A stretch of 64,000 nucleotides of DNA from Carnobacterium_A antarcticum (GCF_042658365.1 NZ_JBHSQC010000015.1); one strand, 5' to 3'. Counted from the first letter of the stretch, positions 16,928 through 26,055 are shown. A program made the numbers and translations. Notes: generated by a model not told the origin, from the letters alone.

Positions 16928-17857
16928 TTAGTCCATTTGTAATTTTTCAACTCGTACTTTCTTTTGTAACAACTTAGCTTCTTTCACACTAAATGTTGTG
17001 CTGTTCGTGTATTGCACTTTGCTTGCAGCACAACCGCTCGCAAAGGCTAACGTCTCAGTCAATGGCTTTCCTAAAGATAAATTTGCTAAGAAAGCCCCGA
17101 CAAAGCAATCACCGGCACCCGTATCATTCACTGCAACGACTTTAGGAACCGTGATTTGGTAAAACTCACCATCATGGCTGCAAATGCTGCCTTCACTTCC
17201 TTGCGAAACAACGACATAATCGATTTTTTTAGACAGTTCTTTTAAGTTCTCTAGTAAAGGATTTTCTGCGGAAACAATTTCTTGTATTTCAAAGGCATTC
17301 GGTTTGATAAAGTTTACTCCTACTTCAACTGCTTTAGTCAATGCTGTTCCCGAAAGATCGCATGCGATAAAACAGTTTTTCTTTTTCAATACATGCAGCA
17401 ACTCTTCCAAATCTCTCAGTTCGAATCCCGGCGGCATCGAGCCGGCAATCAAAACGATATCCTTTTCTTGAATCTTTTCTTCAATTTTTTCAGTCAACAA
17501 TTCTATATCATAACTGGAGACTCTAAAACCTTTTTCAGTGATCAAGATACTACCGCTAACGTTCGCTTCCAAAATAACATAGCTTTCTCGAGTCGGCTTT
17601 CCATAAACCTCTACCAAATCATAATTGAGTTCTTTTTCCTTTAAAATTTTTTCCAATTTACTTTTGTTCGTTGTACCGCAAAAACCCAATGCTTGGTTTT
17701 CTACGCCTAGTGTACTCATCGCAAAAGAACCATGGTGACCTTTTCCGCCTAAATCATACTCGACTTTACTAAGCCGGTTGTTTTTTTCTTTGACCAATGT
17801 TTTTTCAAGGAATAACAAACGGTCAATGGCTGGATTCAATGTAATGGTGTAGATCAT
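16928..17857 (-). CDS. PfkB family hexose kinase (1-phosphofructokinase/tagatose-6-phosphate kinase-like)
   Basis: A ribokinase-fold sugar kinase of 309 residues. MIYTITLNPAIDR opens it as in FruK and LacC, and NDTGAGDCFVGAF carries the catalytic Asp. The N-terminal glycine motif reads GGKGHHGS where 1-phosphofructokinases usually have GGKGINV, so the substrate may differ. The start is ATG 17857 behind GGAAGGAG; the frame is open 11 codons further up. It lies downstream of the mannitol operon but behind a terminator and its own promoter with a cre-like site. Confidence 0.8.
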   Translation of the reverse strand: MIYTITLNPAIDRLLFLEKTLVKEKNNRLSKVEYDLGGKGHHGSFAMSTLGVENQALGFCGTTNKSKLEKILKEKELNYDLVEVYGKPTRESYVILEANVSGSILITEKGFRVSSYDIELLTEKIEEKIQEKDIVLIAGSMPPGFELRDLEELLHVLKKKNCFIACDLSGTALTKAVEVGVNFIKPNAFEIQEIVSAENPLLENLKELSKKIDYVVVSQGSEGSICSHDGEFYQITVPKVVAVNDTGAGDCFVGAFLANLSLGKPLTETLAFASGCAASKVQYTNSTTFSVKEAKLLQKKVRVEKLQMD

Positions 17858-17911
17858 ATTTTTTTCTCCTTCCAATTGCACTATTTTCAAAAAAACCTTC
17901 TTTTTCTTCTT

Positions 17912-17939
17912 ATTATATCACCTAACTGTACCGCTTACA
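17912..17939 (-). promoter_or_regulatory. Promoter with cre-like site for the PfkB kinase
   Basis: TATAAT at 17912-17917 on the minus strand; the expected -35 region coincides with TGTAAGCGGTACA (17927-17939), a near-palindrome resembling a CcpA cre box. Binding there would block polymerase, giving glucose repression. Confidence 0.5.
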
Positions 17940-18035
17940 TTTATTAACCTTTCAGTGAACAGCTGAAAGGCTAATACCGGCTTCCGTTTTTTCATTCAGC
18001 GATGTCCAAATAGTTGCTTGAAATCGTTTAATGAC

Positions 18036-18081
18036 AAAAAAACCACCAACATTAGCAGCTTTTTGCTGAATGTTGGTGGTT
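18036..18081 (-). terminator. Terminator of the mannitol operon
   Basis: AACCACCAACATT (18041-18053) pairs exactly with AATGTTGGTGGTT (18069-18081), with an inner AGCAG/TGCT stem, and is followed on the minus strand by seven T. Confidence 0.95.
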
Positions 18082-18104
18082 CCTTGAATCGTTTTGATTA
18101 GATA

Positions 18105-19250
18105 CTAGACTACTTTAGTGTATTCGTCCGCGATTTTATCAATTAAGGTTTTGTCTTTCAAACCTGTTACTTCCTTAATAACTTCTTCAACTGGTTTTCC
18201 TGCTAATAATTCAGCTAGCTTTTGACTTTCTTCATCAGCAGCATCACGATAAACCAATATTTTGGCTACTGTTTTGATTAAATGTTCAGTAGACAATCCT
18301 CTTTCATTTGCTTCCCGAATAGGTCGGATAAACCGTTCATCGTAGCCTAATTTTCTCATCGGTGTTCTTGCTACACGTGTAATATCATCTGAGATATAAG
18401 GGTTCATGAAACGTGACAATATTTTTTCAATATAAGCTTGGTGCTCAGCTGCATCGAAATCCCACTTCTCAATCATTAAAGCACCTGTTTCGCCTAAAAC
18501 GTGTTCAACTTGCGCTTTTACTTCTTCATCTTTTAAAGCTTCATCTATGGTTTTGTAACCCGCATATTTTCCGGTATAAGCTGTAGTCGCATGTCCGGTA
18601 TTCACAGTGAATAATTTTCTTTCGATATACGGTTCTAAATCTTCTGCATAATGGGCGCCGGTTAACTTAAGGTCTTTATTTTTCAAAGCTCTTTCGTCAA
18701 TGACCCATTCTTTATAAGGTTCAACTGAAACAAATAATTTATCTTCATGCGTTTGCAGAGGAACGATCCGGTCAACAGCTGCATTAGGAAATCCAATGTA
18801 TTGTTCAACGTATTGAATTTCTTCATCCGATAAATGCTTGATAACTTCGCTTTTAAGGAAATCACTTCCGCCAATCATATTTTCACAAGCAATCACATCT
18901 ACTGGTTGAGTAGAGTTCATTTCTTTACGTTTTTGAATTCCTTCAGCTATCAATGGTGCAATAAACGGCAATATTTTCGGGCCAATGGCAGTCGTAACAA
19001 TGGCTGCCTGTTTAAAAGCTTCCACGACTTCTTCAGGATGGGTACCATTGTTGATGCCGGAAACATTTTTGACCGTAATGTGTTTTTTATTTTCTTCAGC
19101 TAATTCGATCGTATATTCTTTGTACTGGTTCAAGGCATCAATGATGTCTTTATTGACATCGATAAATGCAATGTCGAATCCATTTTCAGATAGAACTTCT
19201 CCAATAAACCCTCTGCCAATATTGCCTCCGCCAAAATGAATAGCTTGCAT
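18105..19250 (-). CDS. mtlD: Mannitol-1-phosphate 5-dehydrogenase
   Basis: MtlD oxidises the mannitol-1-phosphate delivered by the PTS to fructose-6-phosphate with NAD. The start ATG 19250 gives MQAIHFGGGNIGRGFIGEVL with the NAD-binding glycines at residues 7-13; length is 381, normal for the family. Other motifs are ACENMIGGSDFLK and the catalytic region KLFTVNTGHATTAY. Only one base separates it from the mtlF stop, and GGAAGGGG at the end of mtlF serves as its ribosome binding site. Confidence 0.96.
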   Translation of the reverse strand: MQAIHFGGGNIGRGFIGEVLSENGFDIAFIDVNKDIIDALNQYKEYTIELAEENKKHITVKNVSGINNGTHPEEVVEAFKQAAIVTTAIGPKILPFIAPLIAEGIQKRKEMNSTQPVDVIACENMIGGSDFLKSEVIKHLSDEEIQYVEQYIGFPNAAVDRIVPLQTHEDKLFVSVEPYKEWVIDERALKNKDLKLTGAHYAEDLEPYIERKLFTVNTGHATTAYTGKYAGYKTIDEALKDEEVKAQVEHVLGETGALMIEKWDFDAAEHQAYIEKILSRFMNPYISDDITRVARTPMRKLGYDERFIRPIREANERGLSTEHLIKTVAKILVYRDAADEESQKLAELLAGKPVEEVIKEVTGLKDKTLIDKIADEYTKVV

Positions 19251-19251
19251 A

Positions 19252-19692
19252 TTATTCGACCCCTTCCAATGCAGATAAAACTTCTTCTGCTGTAGTTGCA
19301 TCTGCTAATTTAACAACGTTATCGATCTCTGAGCAATAAATAGCGATTTTTGAAAGAATGTCCAAATGCTCATTGCCGACTCCAGCGATTCCGAAAACAA
19401 TGCTGACCATTTTTTCATCTTCCTCTGTTCCAAAGTTAACGCCGCCTGGAATTTGGACAACAGAAAGTCCTGATTTTTTGATCATATCTTTTGAATTTTC
19501 TGTACCATGCGGAATAGCAATAAAGTTGCCCATATAAGTGGTTAAATTCTCTTCGCGTTGAATCATTTCTTTAATGTAGCCTTCTTCTACATATCCTCCA
19601 TCAACTAAAATTTGACCAGCGTAACGGATAGCTTCCTCTTTATCTACAAAAGCTTGGTTTAAACGAATGTTTTCTTTTTTTAAAATGTCCAT
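19252..19692 (-). CDS. mtlF: PTS mannitol-specific EIIA component
   Basis: The soluble EIIA domain passes phosphate from HPr to the IIB domain(s) of MtlA. The phosphorylated His is in FIAIPHGTENSK; LNQAFVDKEEAIRYAGQILVDGGYV is the usual N-terminal helix region. I start it at ATG 19692 (146 residues) because the ATG at 19701 abuts the GAGG ribosome binding site. It lies between mtlR and mtlD. Confidence 0.94.
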   Translation of the reverse strand: MDILKKENIRLNQAFVDKEEAIRYAGQILVDGGYVEEGYIKEMIQREENLTTYMGNFIAIPHGTENSKDMIKKSGLSVVQIPGGVNFGTEEDEKMVSIVFGIAGVGNEHLDILSKIAIYCSEIDNVVKLADATTAEEVLSALEGVE

Positions 19693-19716
19693 TTTATTCA
19701 TCCTCTTTCTTGTTCA

Positions 19717-21846
19717 TTATTGTTTTTGGTATTTTTCTAAAAATAAGGCATTTAAATAATTGGTGAGCAATTTTTTCGAACCAGCATTAAAGATTTCTAA
19801 ATTCAAGTCACTTTCAACAATAGCAGAACTGATCAATCCCAATACTTCTTGAGCCGCCTCGCTTAAAGGTTCAGGACCAAGCATCATTAACACTCGTTTC
19901 ATCTCAATGGTCCCTTTATCAATCGAATCCATCACAAAAGATGCCGGAATGTCATAAATAGCAAAGTACGGCACGGTCACTTCTGAATCAATACAATGGA
20001 ATAAAGCCATGTTCGTTCCAGGTAAACCAATAGGAGCTATAGTCATGCGCTCCAGCAGCTTCCATTTGATTTTTTCGGGATTCGAAAGAACGGCTTCTTC
20101 TTCCAAATACAAACAAATAGATTCAATCAGTTCTTCTATATTGCGGTGATTCTGCCATTTCTTCAAATCGAACCGTTCGAATAACTGATTTACGATCGTC
20201 ATTTTATGATAAAAGGTTTTAAATTCATTTTCTTCTATCGGCGATGTCACTAGATTTTTAGTATCAGAAGGCTGTTTTTTCAATTTTTCGGATAGCAATT
20301 GTTTAATAGACATCCGGATGCTTTTGATTTCATCATCCATCAGCAATGGCGTAACAACTTTGTATTCTGATTCAAACCCTTGCAAGAAAATCGTGGAGAG
20401 AATCAAATCGTAGTCTTCCAATTCTAGTTGATCCAATTGAGAAATACGCGAGGTCGCGATATCAGATATTTCTGGAATATTTTTCTTTAAACGGTTTTGC
20501 ACTATTTTAGCCATGCCGACACCACTTGAACAAATAACCAATACAGAAACATGCTGTCTAGCAATCAACTTCTCATAGGTGGAGGCAAAATGAATCACGA
20601 TATAGATGATTTCATCAGGTAAAAACTCAATGTCTGTAAAGACTTCTTTTAAGTTTTCCTCCACTACAAGACTCAATTGTTGATACTGTGAATGTATCTT
20701 TTGTAGTAGTGAACTTACATTGCCTGGCATCGGCGCCATCGCTCGCTTAACCGCAGCAGAGATATGAGCCAGCAAATCATTGTACAAGGTTTCGTCTTGA
20801 TTGAAATCCCAATCCATTTGATAAGAAACTCTACGAATCAATTCGCTCACCTTAAAACTCAAATCTGCATCATAACCTTCTGAAAAGAACTCTTTTCGTA
20901 TGTGGACATTCAAGCCTTCTATCTGAAGAGCCAGAAAATAAGTTTCTGCCAAGTTTACTTCAATAGCATCCCTCTTCTGGGTAGCTTGAAAAATTCCTTT
21001 CGCGATGCTGACACTTGTGGAGTCTTCAACCGTCGTTAACGGCGTATGGAAGGATTCCAAAGTATAGCCTTGCTTGATGCGCATAATGGAAAAGGTCAAC
21101 AAAATAATGAGTTTTTGAAATTGAGTATCGGTCACTTGTTTAAAGAAATCTTGATCAAACTCTTTTAGAACATAGTACACATTGGTCAACACTTGTTCAT
21201 CCAATAGATTTAAAAACAAGTTCTCTCTTTTTACCCATTGGCTCTCTTTATTTTTCTTTGAGAAGCTCTCGAGCAATCGAGAAAAATCGTATTCGTTGAT
21301 TTCGCTGCTGATCAATCCGCTAATAATCAACCTGCGATTGCTTTCTTCAGCAACGGCTTTGATGCCTTTGGATTTTTTTCTTTGAATTTCAATTTTATAG
21401 TCTTTAAAAATTTCTTCTATCGATTGTAGATCTGATTGGATCGTCCCCACGCTCACTTGAAGTTCAAGGGCTAAAGCTTCCATTTTAACTTCTTCTTCAT
21501 TTAGCAACAATTGGATAACTAAGATGCTCTGGCGTTGTTGAACCGACAATTCTTTAGAGGAGTCATGCAGATTTTCTTGCAATTCCTGGAGTGCAATAGC
21601 ATTGCCAATTAAACGATACCCCTTATCCGGTTCTCGAACTAATTTGATTTGGCTTTTGGCTAATGTGCTTTCCAGACTCGACATTTCACGGTAAATCGTC
21701 CGGTCACTAACACGAAGAGCCTCGGTCAAAAAGTCTAATGTCACTCCGTTTTTTTGTTCCAAGAGCAGCTCGATAATTTTCTTTTCTCTTTTAGAAATGT
21801 TAATCGGGATTTCCTCCTTTCCAAAAAAATCAAAATGAGTAAACAC
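19717..21846 (-). CDS. mtlR: MtlR-type PRD/PTS-domain transcriptional activator of the mannitol operon
   Basis: MtlR activates mannitol genes and is controlled by PTS phosphorylation. Domain order: N-terminal winged HTH (KREKKIIELLLEQKNGVTLDFL, then SDRTIYREMSSLE), a second HTH, two PRD domains (about 200-430), an EIIB-like domain with VLVICSSGVGMAKIVQNRLK carrying a Cys, and a C-terminal EIIA-like domain with MALFHCIDSE in place of the usual His. The open frame begins with GTG 21846, but that codon lies in a terminator hairpin and has no ribosome binding site. A strong AAAGGAGG lies eight bases before an ATT at 21804, which would give a start matching the family; no ATG or TTG fits. Confidence 0.9.
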   Translation of the reverse strand: MFTHFDFFGKEEIPINISKREKKIIELLLEQKNGVTLDFLTEALRVSDRTIYREMSSLESTLAKSQIKLVREPDKGYRLIGNAIALQELQENLHDSSKELSVQQRQSILVIQLLLNEEEVKMEALALELQVSVGTIQSDLQSIEEIFKDYKIEIQRKKSKGIKAVAEESNRRLIISGLISSEINEYDFSRLLESFSKKNKESQWVKRENLFLNLLDEQVLTNVYYVLKEFDQDFFKQVTDTQFQKLIILLTFSIMRIKQGYTLESFHTPLTTVEDSTSVSIAKGIFQATQKRDAIEVNLAETYFLALQIEGLNVHIRKEFFSEGYDADLSFKVSELIRRVSYQMDWDFNQDETLYNDLLAHISAAVKRAMAPMPGNVSSLLQKIHSQYQQLSLVVEENLKEVFTDIEFLPDEIIYIVIHFASTYEKLIARQHVSVLVICSSGVGMAKIVQNRLKKNIPEISDIATSRISQLDQLELEDYDLILSTIFLQGFESEYKVVTPLLMDDEIKSIRMSIKQLLSEKLKKQPSDTKNLVTSPIEENEFKTFYHKMTIVNQLFERFDLKKWQNHRNIEELIESICLYLEEEAVLSNPEKIKWKLLERMTIAPIGLPGTNMALFHCIDSEVTVPYFAIYDIPASFVMDSIDKGTIEMKRVLMMLGPEPLSEAAQEVLGLISSAIVESDLNLEIFNAGSKKLLTNYLNALFLEKYQKQ

Positions 21847-21873
21847 AGTGACTACTCTTCACTGTGTTTACTC
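21837..21873 (-). terminator. Strong intra-operon terminator between mtlA and mtlR
   Basis: A 15-bp perfect inverted repeat (21837-21851 with 21859-21873) with a 7-nt loop; on the minus strand it is followed by ATTTTGATTTTTTT. It would make mtlA mRNA more abundant than the distal genes. Confidence 0.85.
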
Positions 21874-22025
21874 TCCTTATTTTAAATTTTGGGGAAAGCA
21901 TACCGCTACACACTGGTTGCAGTTGAATCCCAAAACTCTTATTCTATATAAGAAAAGTATGTTGTTTACATTACTTATCTTATCCTAGACGATCAAGTTG
22001 CTAAAGCAATAAGCCTTCCAGTGAA

Positions 22026-23831
22026 CTATTCGTTAATAGATTTTTTTAAATCATCAATAATTTCATCGTATTTCGGACTATTCAAGAAATTTCCCACCGA
22101 AACTTGTGTTGCATGAGGCGTTTTTTGTTGTGCACGAACGGTTAATTCTTCTTGCGTAATGACCAACAAACCGTCTTCATCTGTTAGGTTATTGATCGAT
22201 GAGTTTGTCACCGAGATATCCAAACCAGCTTCTTTTACTTTTTTGCGTAAGATAGAAGCTCCCATTGCACTAGAACCCATACCAGCATCACACGCAAAGA
22301 TGATCTTAGAAACATTTTTAGGAACTTCACTTGATGTTGTTCCTGTATTAGCAGACACTTCTGCCGCCGCTTCAGTAGCCGTTGAGCCAGTATTTTTTAA
22401 GTTATCAATGATTTCCTCGTATTTAGGACTGTTTAAGAAGTTTTCAACAGAAACTTGTGTTGCCCGAGGTGTTTTTTGTTTTGCACGAGCTGTTAATTCT
22501 TCTTGCGTGATAACCAGCAAACCATCTTCATCTTTCAGGTTATTGATCGATGAGTTTGTCACCGAAATATCTAAGCCTGCATCTTTCACTTTTTTGCGTA
22601 AGATAGAAGCTCCCATTGCACTAGAACCCATACCGGCATCACACGCAAAGATGATTTTGGAAACTTGCGCTTGTTTAACTTGTGCTACATCGTCTGTTGA
22701 AGTTACTGCAGATGCAGATTTGCTTGTTCCTTTTGACTGAGCTTTCATAGCTTGTGTTTCTTTAAGTTTAGTTTCAAATTTTTCGGATTCTGGATCAGAT
22801 TTATCGGCTTTCAAAATGACCATTGCCACTAAGAAAGAAACAACTGCTCCAGCAACTACTCCTAAAATAACTCCTAGATATCCTCCTTTAGGCGCCATTG
22901 CTAGAATAGCAATAATGGAACCTGGAGATGCTGCAGCGACTAGACCAGAGTTCATGATTGTGTTTGTCAACGTTCCAGCCATCCCTCCAGCGATAACAGC
23001 TAAGAACAGCAATGGTTTCATTAAAACATAAGGGAAGTAGATTTCATGAATCCCTCCAATAAATTGAATCAATGCAGCTCCAGGTGCAGAAGATTTAGCT
23101 GCTCCTTTACCAAAGAATGTATACGCTAATAAGAGTCCTAAACCTGGTCCTGGATTAGCTTCTAGTAAGAAAAGAATTGATTTCCCTGTTTCTGCAGCTT
23201 GTTCAATACCCAATGGTGTTAAAATACCATGATTGATAGCATTGTTCAAAAAGAGAATTTTTGCCGGTTCAATAAAAATATTTGCTAGTGGCAATAAGCC
23301 TGCGCTAACGATCCATGCTACTCCGCTAGCCAAAGCTCCAGTTAAAATCGTTACAAATGGACCTACTCCATAATAAGCAACGATCGCTAATAGAAATCCA
23401 ATGATCCCACTAGAAAAGTTGTTGACCAACATTTCAAATCCTGCTTTGATCTTGTCTTTAAAAATGTCATCAAACCATTTGACACAATAACCGCCTAATG
23501 GCCCTAACGCCATCGCTCCAATAAACATTGGAACCTCTGACCCCATGATAACTCCAAATGTTGCGATTGATCCCACGACCGCTCCTCGTTGGCCATAAAC
23601 CATACTTCCGCCCGTATACCCTATCAATAAAGGTAACAAATAGGACAACATCGGACCAACCATAGATGCTAAGTCGGCATTCGGCCAATACCCATCTTCA
23701 ATAAATAAAGCGGTTATAATTCCCCATGCAATAAATGCCCCAATGTTCGGCATGACCATACCGCTTAAATAGCTGCCCATTCGTTGAACAAATGCTTTTG
23801 CCCCTTTTTTTCCACTATTGGTTTGTTCCAC
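22026..23831 (-). CDS. mtlA: PTS mannitol-specific EIICBB with two tandem IIB domains
   Basis: MtlA takes up mannitol and phosphorylates it to mannitol-1-phosphate. The IIC membrane domain covers about residues 1-345 (motifs GGYCVKWFDD, NAINHGILTPLG, FIGGIHEIYFPY). It is followed by two complete IIB domains, about 390-480 and 507-601, each with phospho-acceptor Cys in IIFACDAGMGSSAMGAS (Cys 397 and Cys 514). The two copies are almost identical in protein and DNA, 351 bp apart, joined by an Ala/Thr/Ser-rich linker, so the duplication is recent. Known MtlA proteins usually carry one IIB. Start is GTG 23831 with GGAGG seven bases upstream. Confidence 0.95.
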   Translation of the reverse strand: MEQTNSGKKGAKAFVQRMGSYLSGMVMPNIGAFIAWGIITALFIEDGYWPNADLASMVGPMLSYLLPLLIGYTGGSMVYGQRGAVVGSIATFGVIMGSEVPMFIGAMALGPLGGYCVKWFDDIFKDKIKAGFEMLVNNFSSGIIGFLLAIVAYYGVGPFVTILTGALASGVAWIVSAGLLPLANIFIEPAKILFLNNAINHGILTPLGIEQAAETGKSILFLLEANPGPGLGLLLAYTFFGKGAAKSSAPGAALIQFIGGIHEIYFPYVLMKPLLFLAVIAGGMAGTLTNTIMNSGLVAAASPGSIIAILAMAPKGGYLGVILGVVAGAVVSFLVAMVILKADKSDPESEKFETKLKETQAMKAQSKGTSKSASAVTSTDDVAQVKQAQVSKIIFACDAGMGSSAMGASILRKKVKDAGLDISVTNSSINNLKDEDGLLVITQEELTARAKQKTPRATQVSVENFLNSPKYEEIIDNLKNTGSTATEAAAEVSANTGTTSSEVPKNVSKIIFACDAGMGSSAMGASILRKKVKEAGLDISVTNSSINNLTDEDGLLVITQEELTVRAQQKTPHATQVSVGNFLNSPKYDEIIDDLKKSINE

Positions 23832-23902
23832 AATACTTCCTCCTCAAGTTTCACTTTGTACTTTCTACCTATAAGTAAGCTTAACTCCTTATGAATACGA
23901 TT

Positions 23903-23931
23903 ACAATAATTGGTACCGCCATTTTTGGCAA
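23903..23931 (-). promoter_or_regulatory. Candidate mtlA promoter
   Basis: Minus-strand TTGCCA (23926-23931), 17 bp, TATTGT (23903-23908). The -35 is poor, as expected for an activator-dependent promoter. The bases just upstream on the minus strand (GTGAACCGTTTGCC) are loosely cre-like. Confidence 0.4.
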
Positions 23932-23962
23932 ACGGTTCACTGCCATAGGTGCCTCTAACTCG

Positions 23963-24130
23963 ATTGGTCTACATAGAAAGAAACAAACGAACAAGGTATA
24001 CCAATGAAATTAAATGCAATTAAATTCTTGACTTTATCTTTATTCAAGCTTATTATTACCGTATCGCGATTATTCAAATATAAAAACCAGTCTATACCAA
24101 TACAAACAAACACGTTATTTGGTATAGTCC
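23963..24130. promoter_or_regulatory. Cluster of NagR/DasR-like (dre) half-sites
   Basis: The dre consensus is TGGTATAGACCA or TGGTCTAGACCA. Related copies are TTGGTATAGACTGG (minus strand, 24087-24100), TTGGTATAGTCC (plus, 24119-24130), a half site ATTGGTCTA (plus, 23963-23971) and GGTATACCAAT (23995-24005). The first two form a 9-bp inverted pair downstream of the glmS promoter. I infer a GntR/HutC-family regulator sensing amino-sugar phosphate. Confidence 0.5.
24028..24056 (+). promoter_or_regulatory. glmS promoter
   Basis: TTGACT (24028-24033), 17 bp, TATTAT (24051-24056). Transcription would start near 24063, leaving a leader of about 185 bases that contains the dre-like sites. No glmS ribozyme core is present in the leader. 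Confidence 0.7.
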
Positions 24131-24246
24131 GTTATCAATTGTTAGACGAATGCTGATGCGTCACTCGGTCATTTTCTACCGTTGACGATTCGTCATTAGA
24201 ATAAACAGACTCGTATTTGTTTTACTACAGAAAGAAGGACAAGGAA

Positions 24247-26055
24247 ATGTGTGGAATTGTTGGATATATTGGTTATCAAGATGCAAAAGATAGTTTATTG
24301 CAAGGACTAGAGAAATTAGAGTACCGAGGCTATGATTCTGCCGGTATTTACGTTATGGACGAAACTGCTACGGGCCACCTGTTCAAAGAAAAAGGCCGAA
24401 TTGCCGCCTTACGAAATATAGTCGACTCTTCAATAGCAGCTAACGTCGGAATTGGCCACACACGTTGGGCAACTCATGGTGTTCCTAGCGTGGAAAACGC
24501 TCATCCTCATCAATCAAACAGCGGACGCTTCACTATTGTTCATAACGGAGTTATTGAAAATTATAAAGAAGTTTATGCTGTCTATTTAAGTGACGTTGAC
24601 CTACATAGTGATACCGACACTGAGATCATCGTTCAATTAATCGCCCAGTTTGTCGAAAAAGAGCACTTTTCAACGATTGATGCTTTCAAAAAAGCGCTTA
24701 GCTGTTTAAAAGGATCTTATGCTTTAGCTTTGATTGACAACGAACAGCCCGATGTCGTTTTTGCGGCAAAAAATAAAAGCCCGTTACTGGTAGGGAAAGG
24801 CGACGGTTTTAACGTTATTTGCAGCGATGCCATGGCTATGATCCAAGAAACCAACCAATTCGTTGAATTAATGGACGGCGAAGTCGTGACCTTAACACAA
24901 GAAGCCATCAAAATTGAAAATGCCGTTGGCGAAGTAATGGAACGTGATGCCTATACTGCCGAAATCAATCTAAACGATTTAGATAAAGGAACGTACCCTT
25001 ACTATATGGCGAAAGAGATGGATGAACAACCTGCTGTGATACGCAAAATCATCCAAAGTTATCAAAATGAAGCAGGAAACCTCGAGATAGATCAAGCAAT
25101 CGTAGCTAAACTGACTGCCAGCGACCGAATCTACATTGTTGCTTGCGGAACGAGTTATAATGCCGGCTGGGTCGGCAAACAATTGCTTGAAACCTTAACG
25201 CATATCCCAACCGAAGTTCATTTAGCCAGCGAATTTGGCCACAACATGCCATTGCTGACTAAAAAACCATTCTTTATTTTCTTATCCCAAAGCGGAGAAA
25301 CAGCGGATAGCCGCCAAGTCTTGGTTAAAGTCAACGATATGAACTATCCTGCTTTAACACTGACTAATGTAGCCGGTTCAACGCTTTCTCGTGAAGCAGA
25401 ATTCACCTTATTGTTACATGCTGGTCCAGAAATAGCTGTTGCTTCAACCAAAGCTTATACTGCTCAAATTGCTGTTTTAGCTATTTTGGCTGAAGTAGTC
25501 GGCAAAACAGTAGGCTTATCAGAAGAGAACAACATAATTCATGATTTAGGCATTGTCGCAAGCAGCATGGAAAGCATTCTTTCTGAAAAAGAACAAATCG
25601 AGAAACTAGCTACTGATTATCTTAGCACTACCCGAAATGCTTTTTATATTGGGCGAGGAATTGATTATTATGTAGCTATGGAAGCTTCTTTGAAATTGAA
25701 AGAAGTCTCTTATGTACAAACAGAAGGATTTGCAGCTGGGGAACTGAAACACGGCACCATCGCGCTAATCGAAGAAGGCACTCCTGTCATTGCTGTCATT
25801 ACTGATGAACGCATTGCCGGACATACCCGTGGAAACGTTCAAGAAGTCCATGCCCGTGGTGCACATACCATTGTTATCGTTATGGAAGGATTGGAGCAAG
25901 CTGGAGATCAATTCATCTTACCGAAAGTCAACCCGCTGCTTTCACCTTTAGTAAGTGTTGTGCCTACTCAATTACTAGCATATTATACTAGTTTGCACCG
26001 TGGAAACGATGTCGACAAACCAAGAAACTTAGCAAAAAGTGTGACGGTTGAATAG
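24247..26055 (+). CDS. glmS: Glutamine--fructose-6-phosphate aminotransferase (isomerizing)
   Basis: GlmS makes glucosamine-6-phosphate from fructose-6-phosphate and glutamine for peptidoglycan synthesis. The start is ATG 24247, giving MCGIVGYIGYQ, with Cys2 the glutaminase nucleophile once Met is removed; the frame is open ten codons upstream but those would bury the Cys. Glutaminase motifs YRGYDSAG and GHTRWATHG, two SIS domains (FFIFLSQSGETADSR; FYIGRG) and the C-terminal NLAKSVTVE are all present. Length 602 is normal. Confidence 0.96.
   Translation: MCGIVGYIGYQDAKDSLLQGLEKLEYRGYDSAGIYVMDETATGHLFKEKGRIAALRNIVDSSIAANVGIGHTRWATHGVPSVENAHPHQSNSGRFTIVHNGVIENYKEVYAVYLSDVDLHSDTDTEIIVQLIAQFVEKEHFSTIDAFKKALSCLKGSYALALIDNEQPDVVFAAKNKSPLLVGKGDGFNVICSDAMAMIQETNQFVELMDGEVVTLTQEAIKIENAVGEVMERDAYTAEINLNDLDKGTYPYYMAKEMDEQPAVIRKIIQSYQNEAGNLEIDQAIVAKLTASDRIYIVACGTSYNAGWVGKQLLETLTHIPTEVHLASEFGHNMPLLTKKPFFIFLSQSGETADSRQVLVKVNDMNYPALTLTNVAGSTLSREAEFTLLLHAGPEIAVASTKAYTAQIAVLAILAEVVGKTVGLSEENNIIHDLGIVASSMESILSEKEQIEKLATDYLSTTRNAFYIGRGIDYYVAMEASLKLKEVSYVQTEGFAAGELKHGTIALIEEGTPVIAVITDERIAGHTRGNVQEVHARGAHTIVIVMEGLEQAGDQFILPKVNPLLSPLVSVVPTQLLAYYTSLHRGNDVDKPRNLAKSVTVE

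Noticed and set aside
22159..22740. 193-residue plus-strand frame opposite mtlA
   Set aside because: It is the antisense shadow of the duplicated IIB domains, so its apparent internal repeat comes from the real gene.
24063..24246. glmS ribozyme
   Set aside because: The conserved ribozyme core (AGCGCCAGAACT-like) is not found in the leader.
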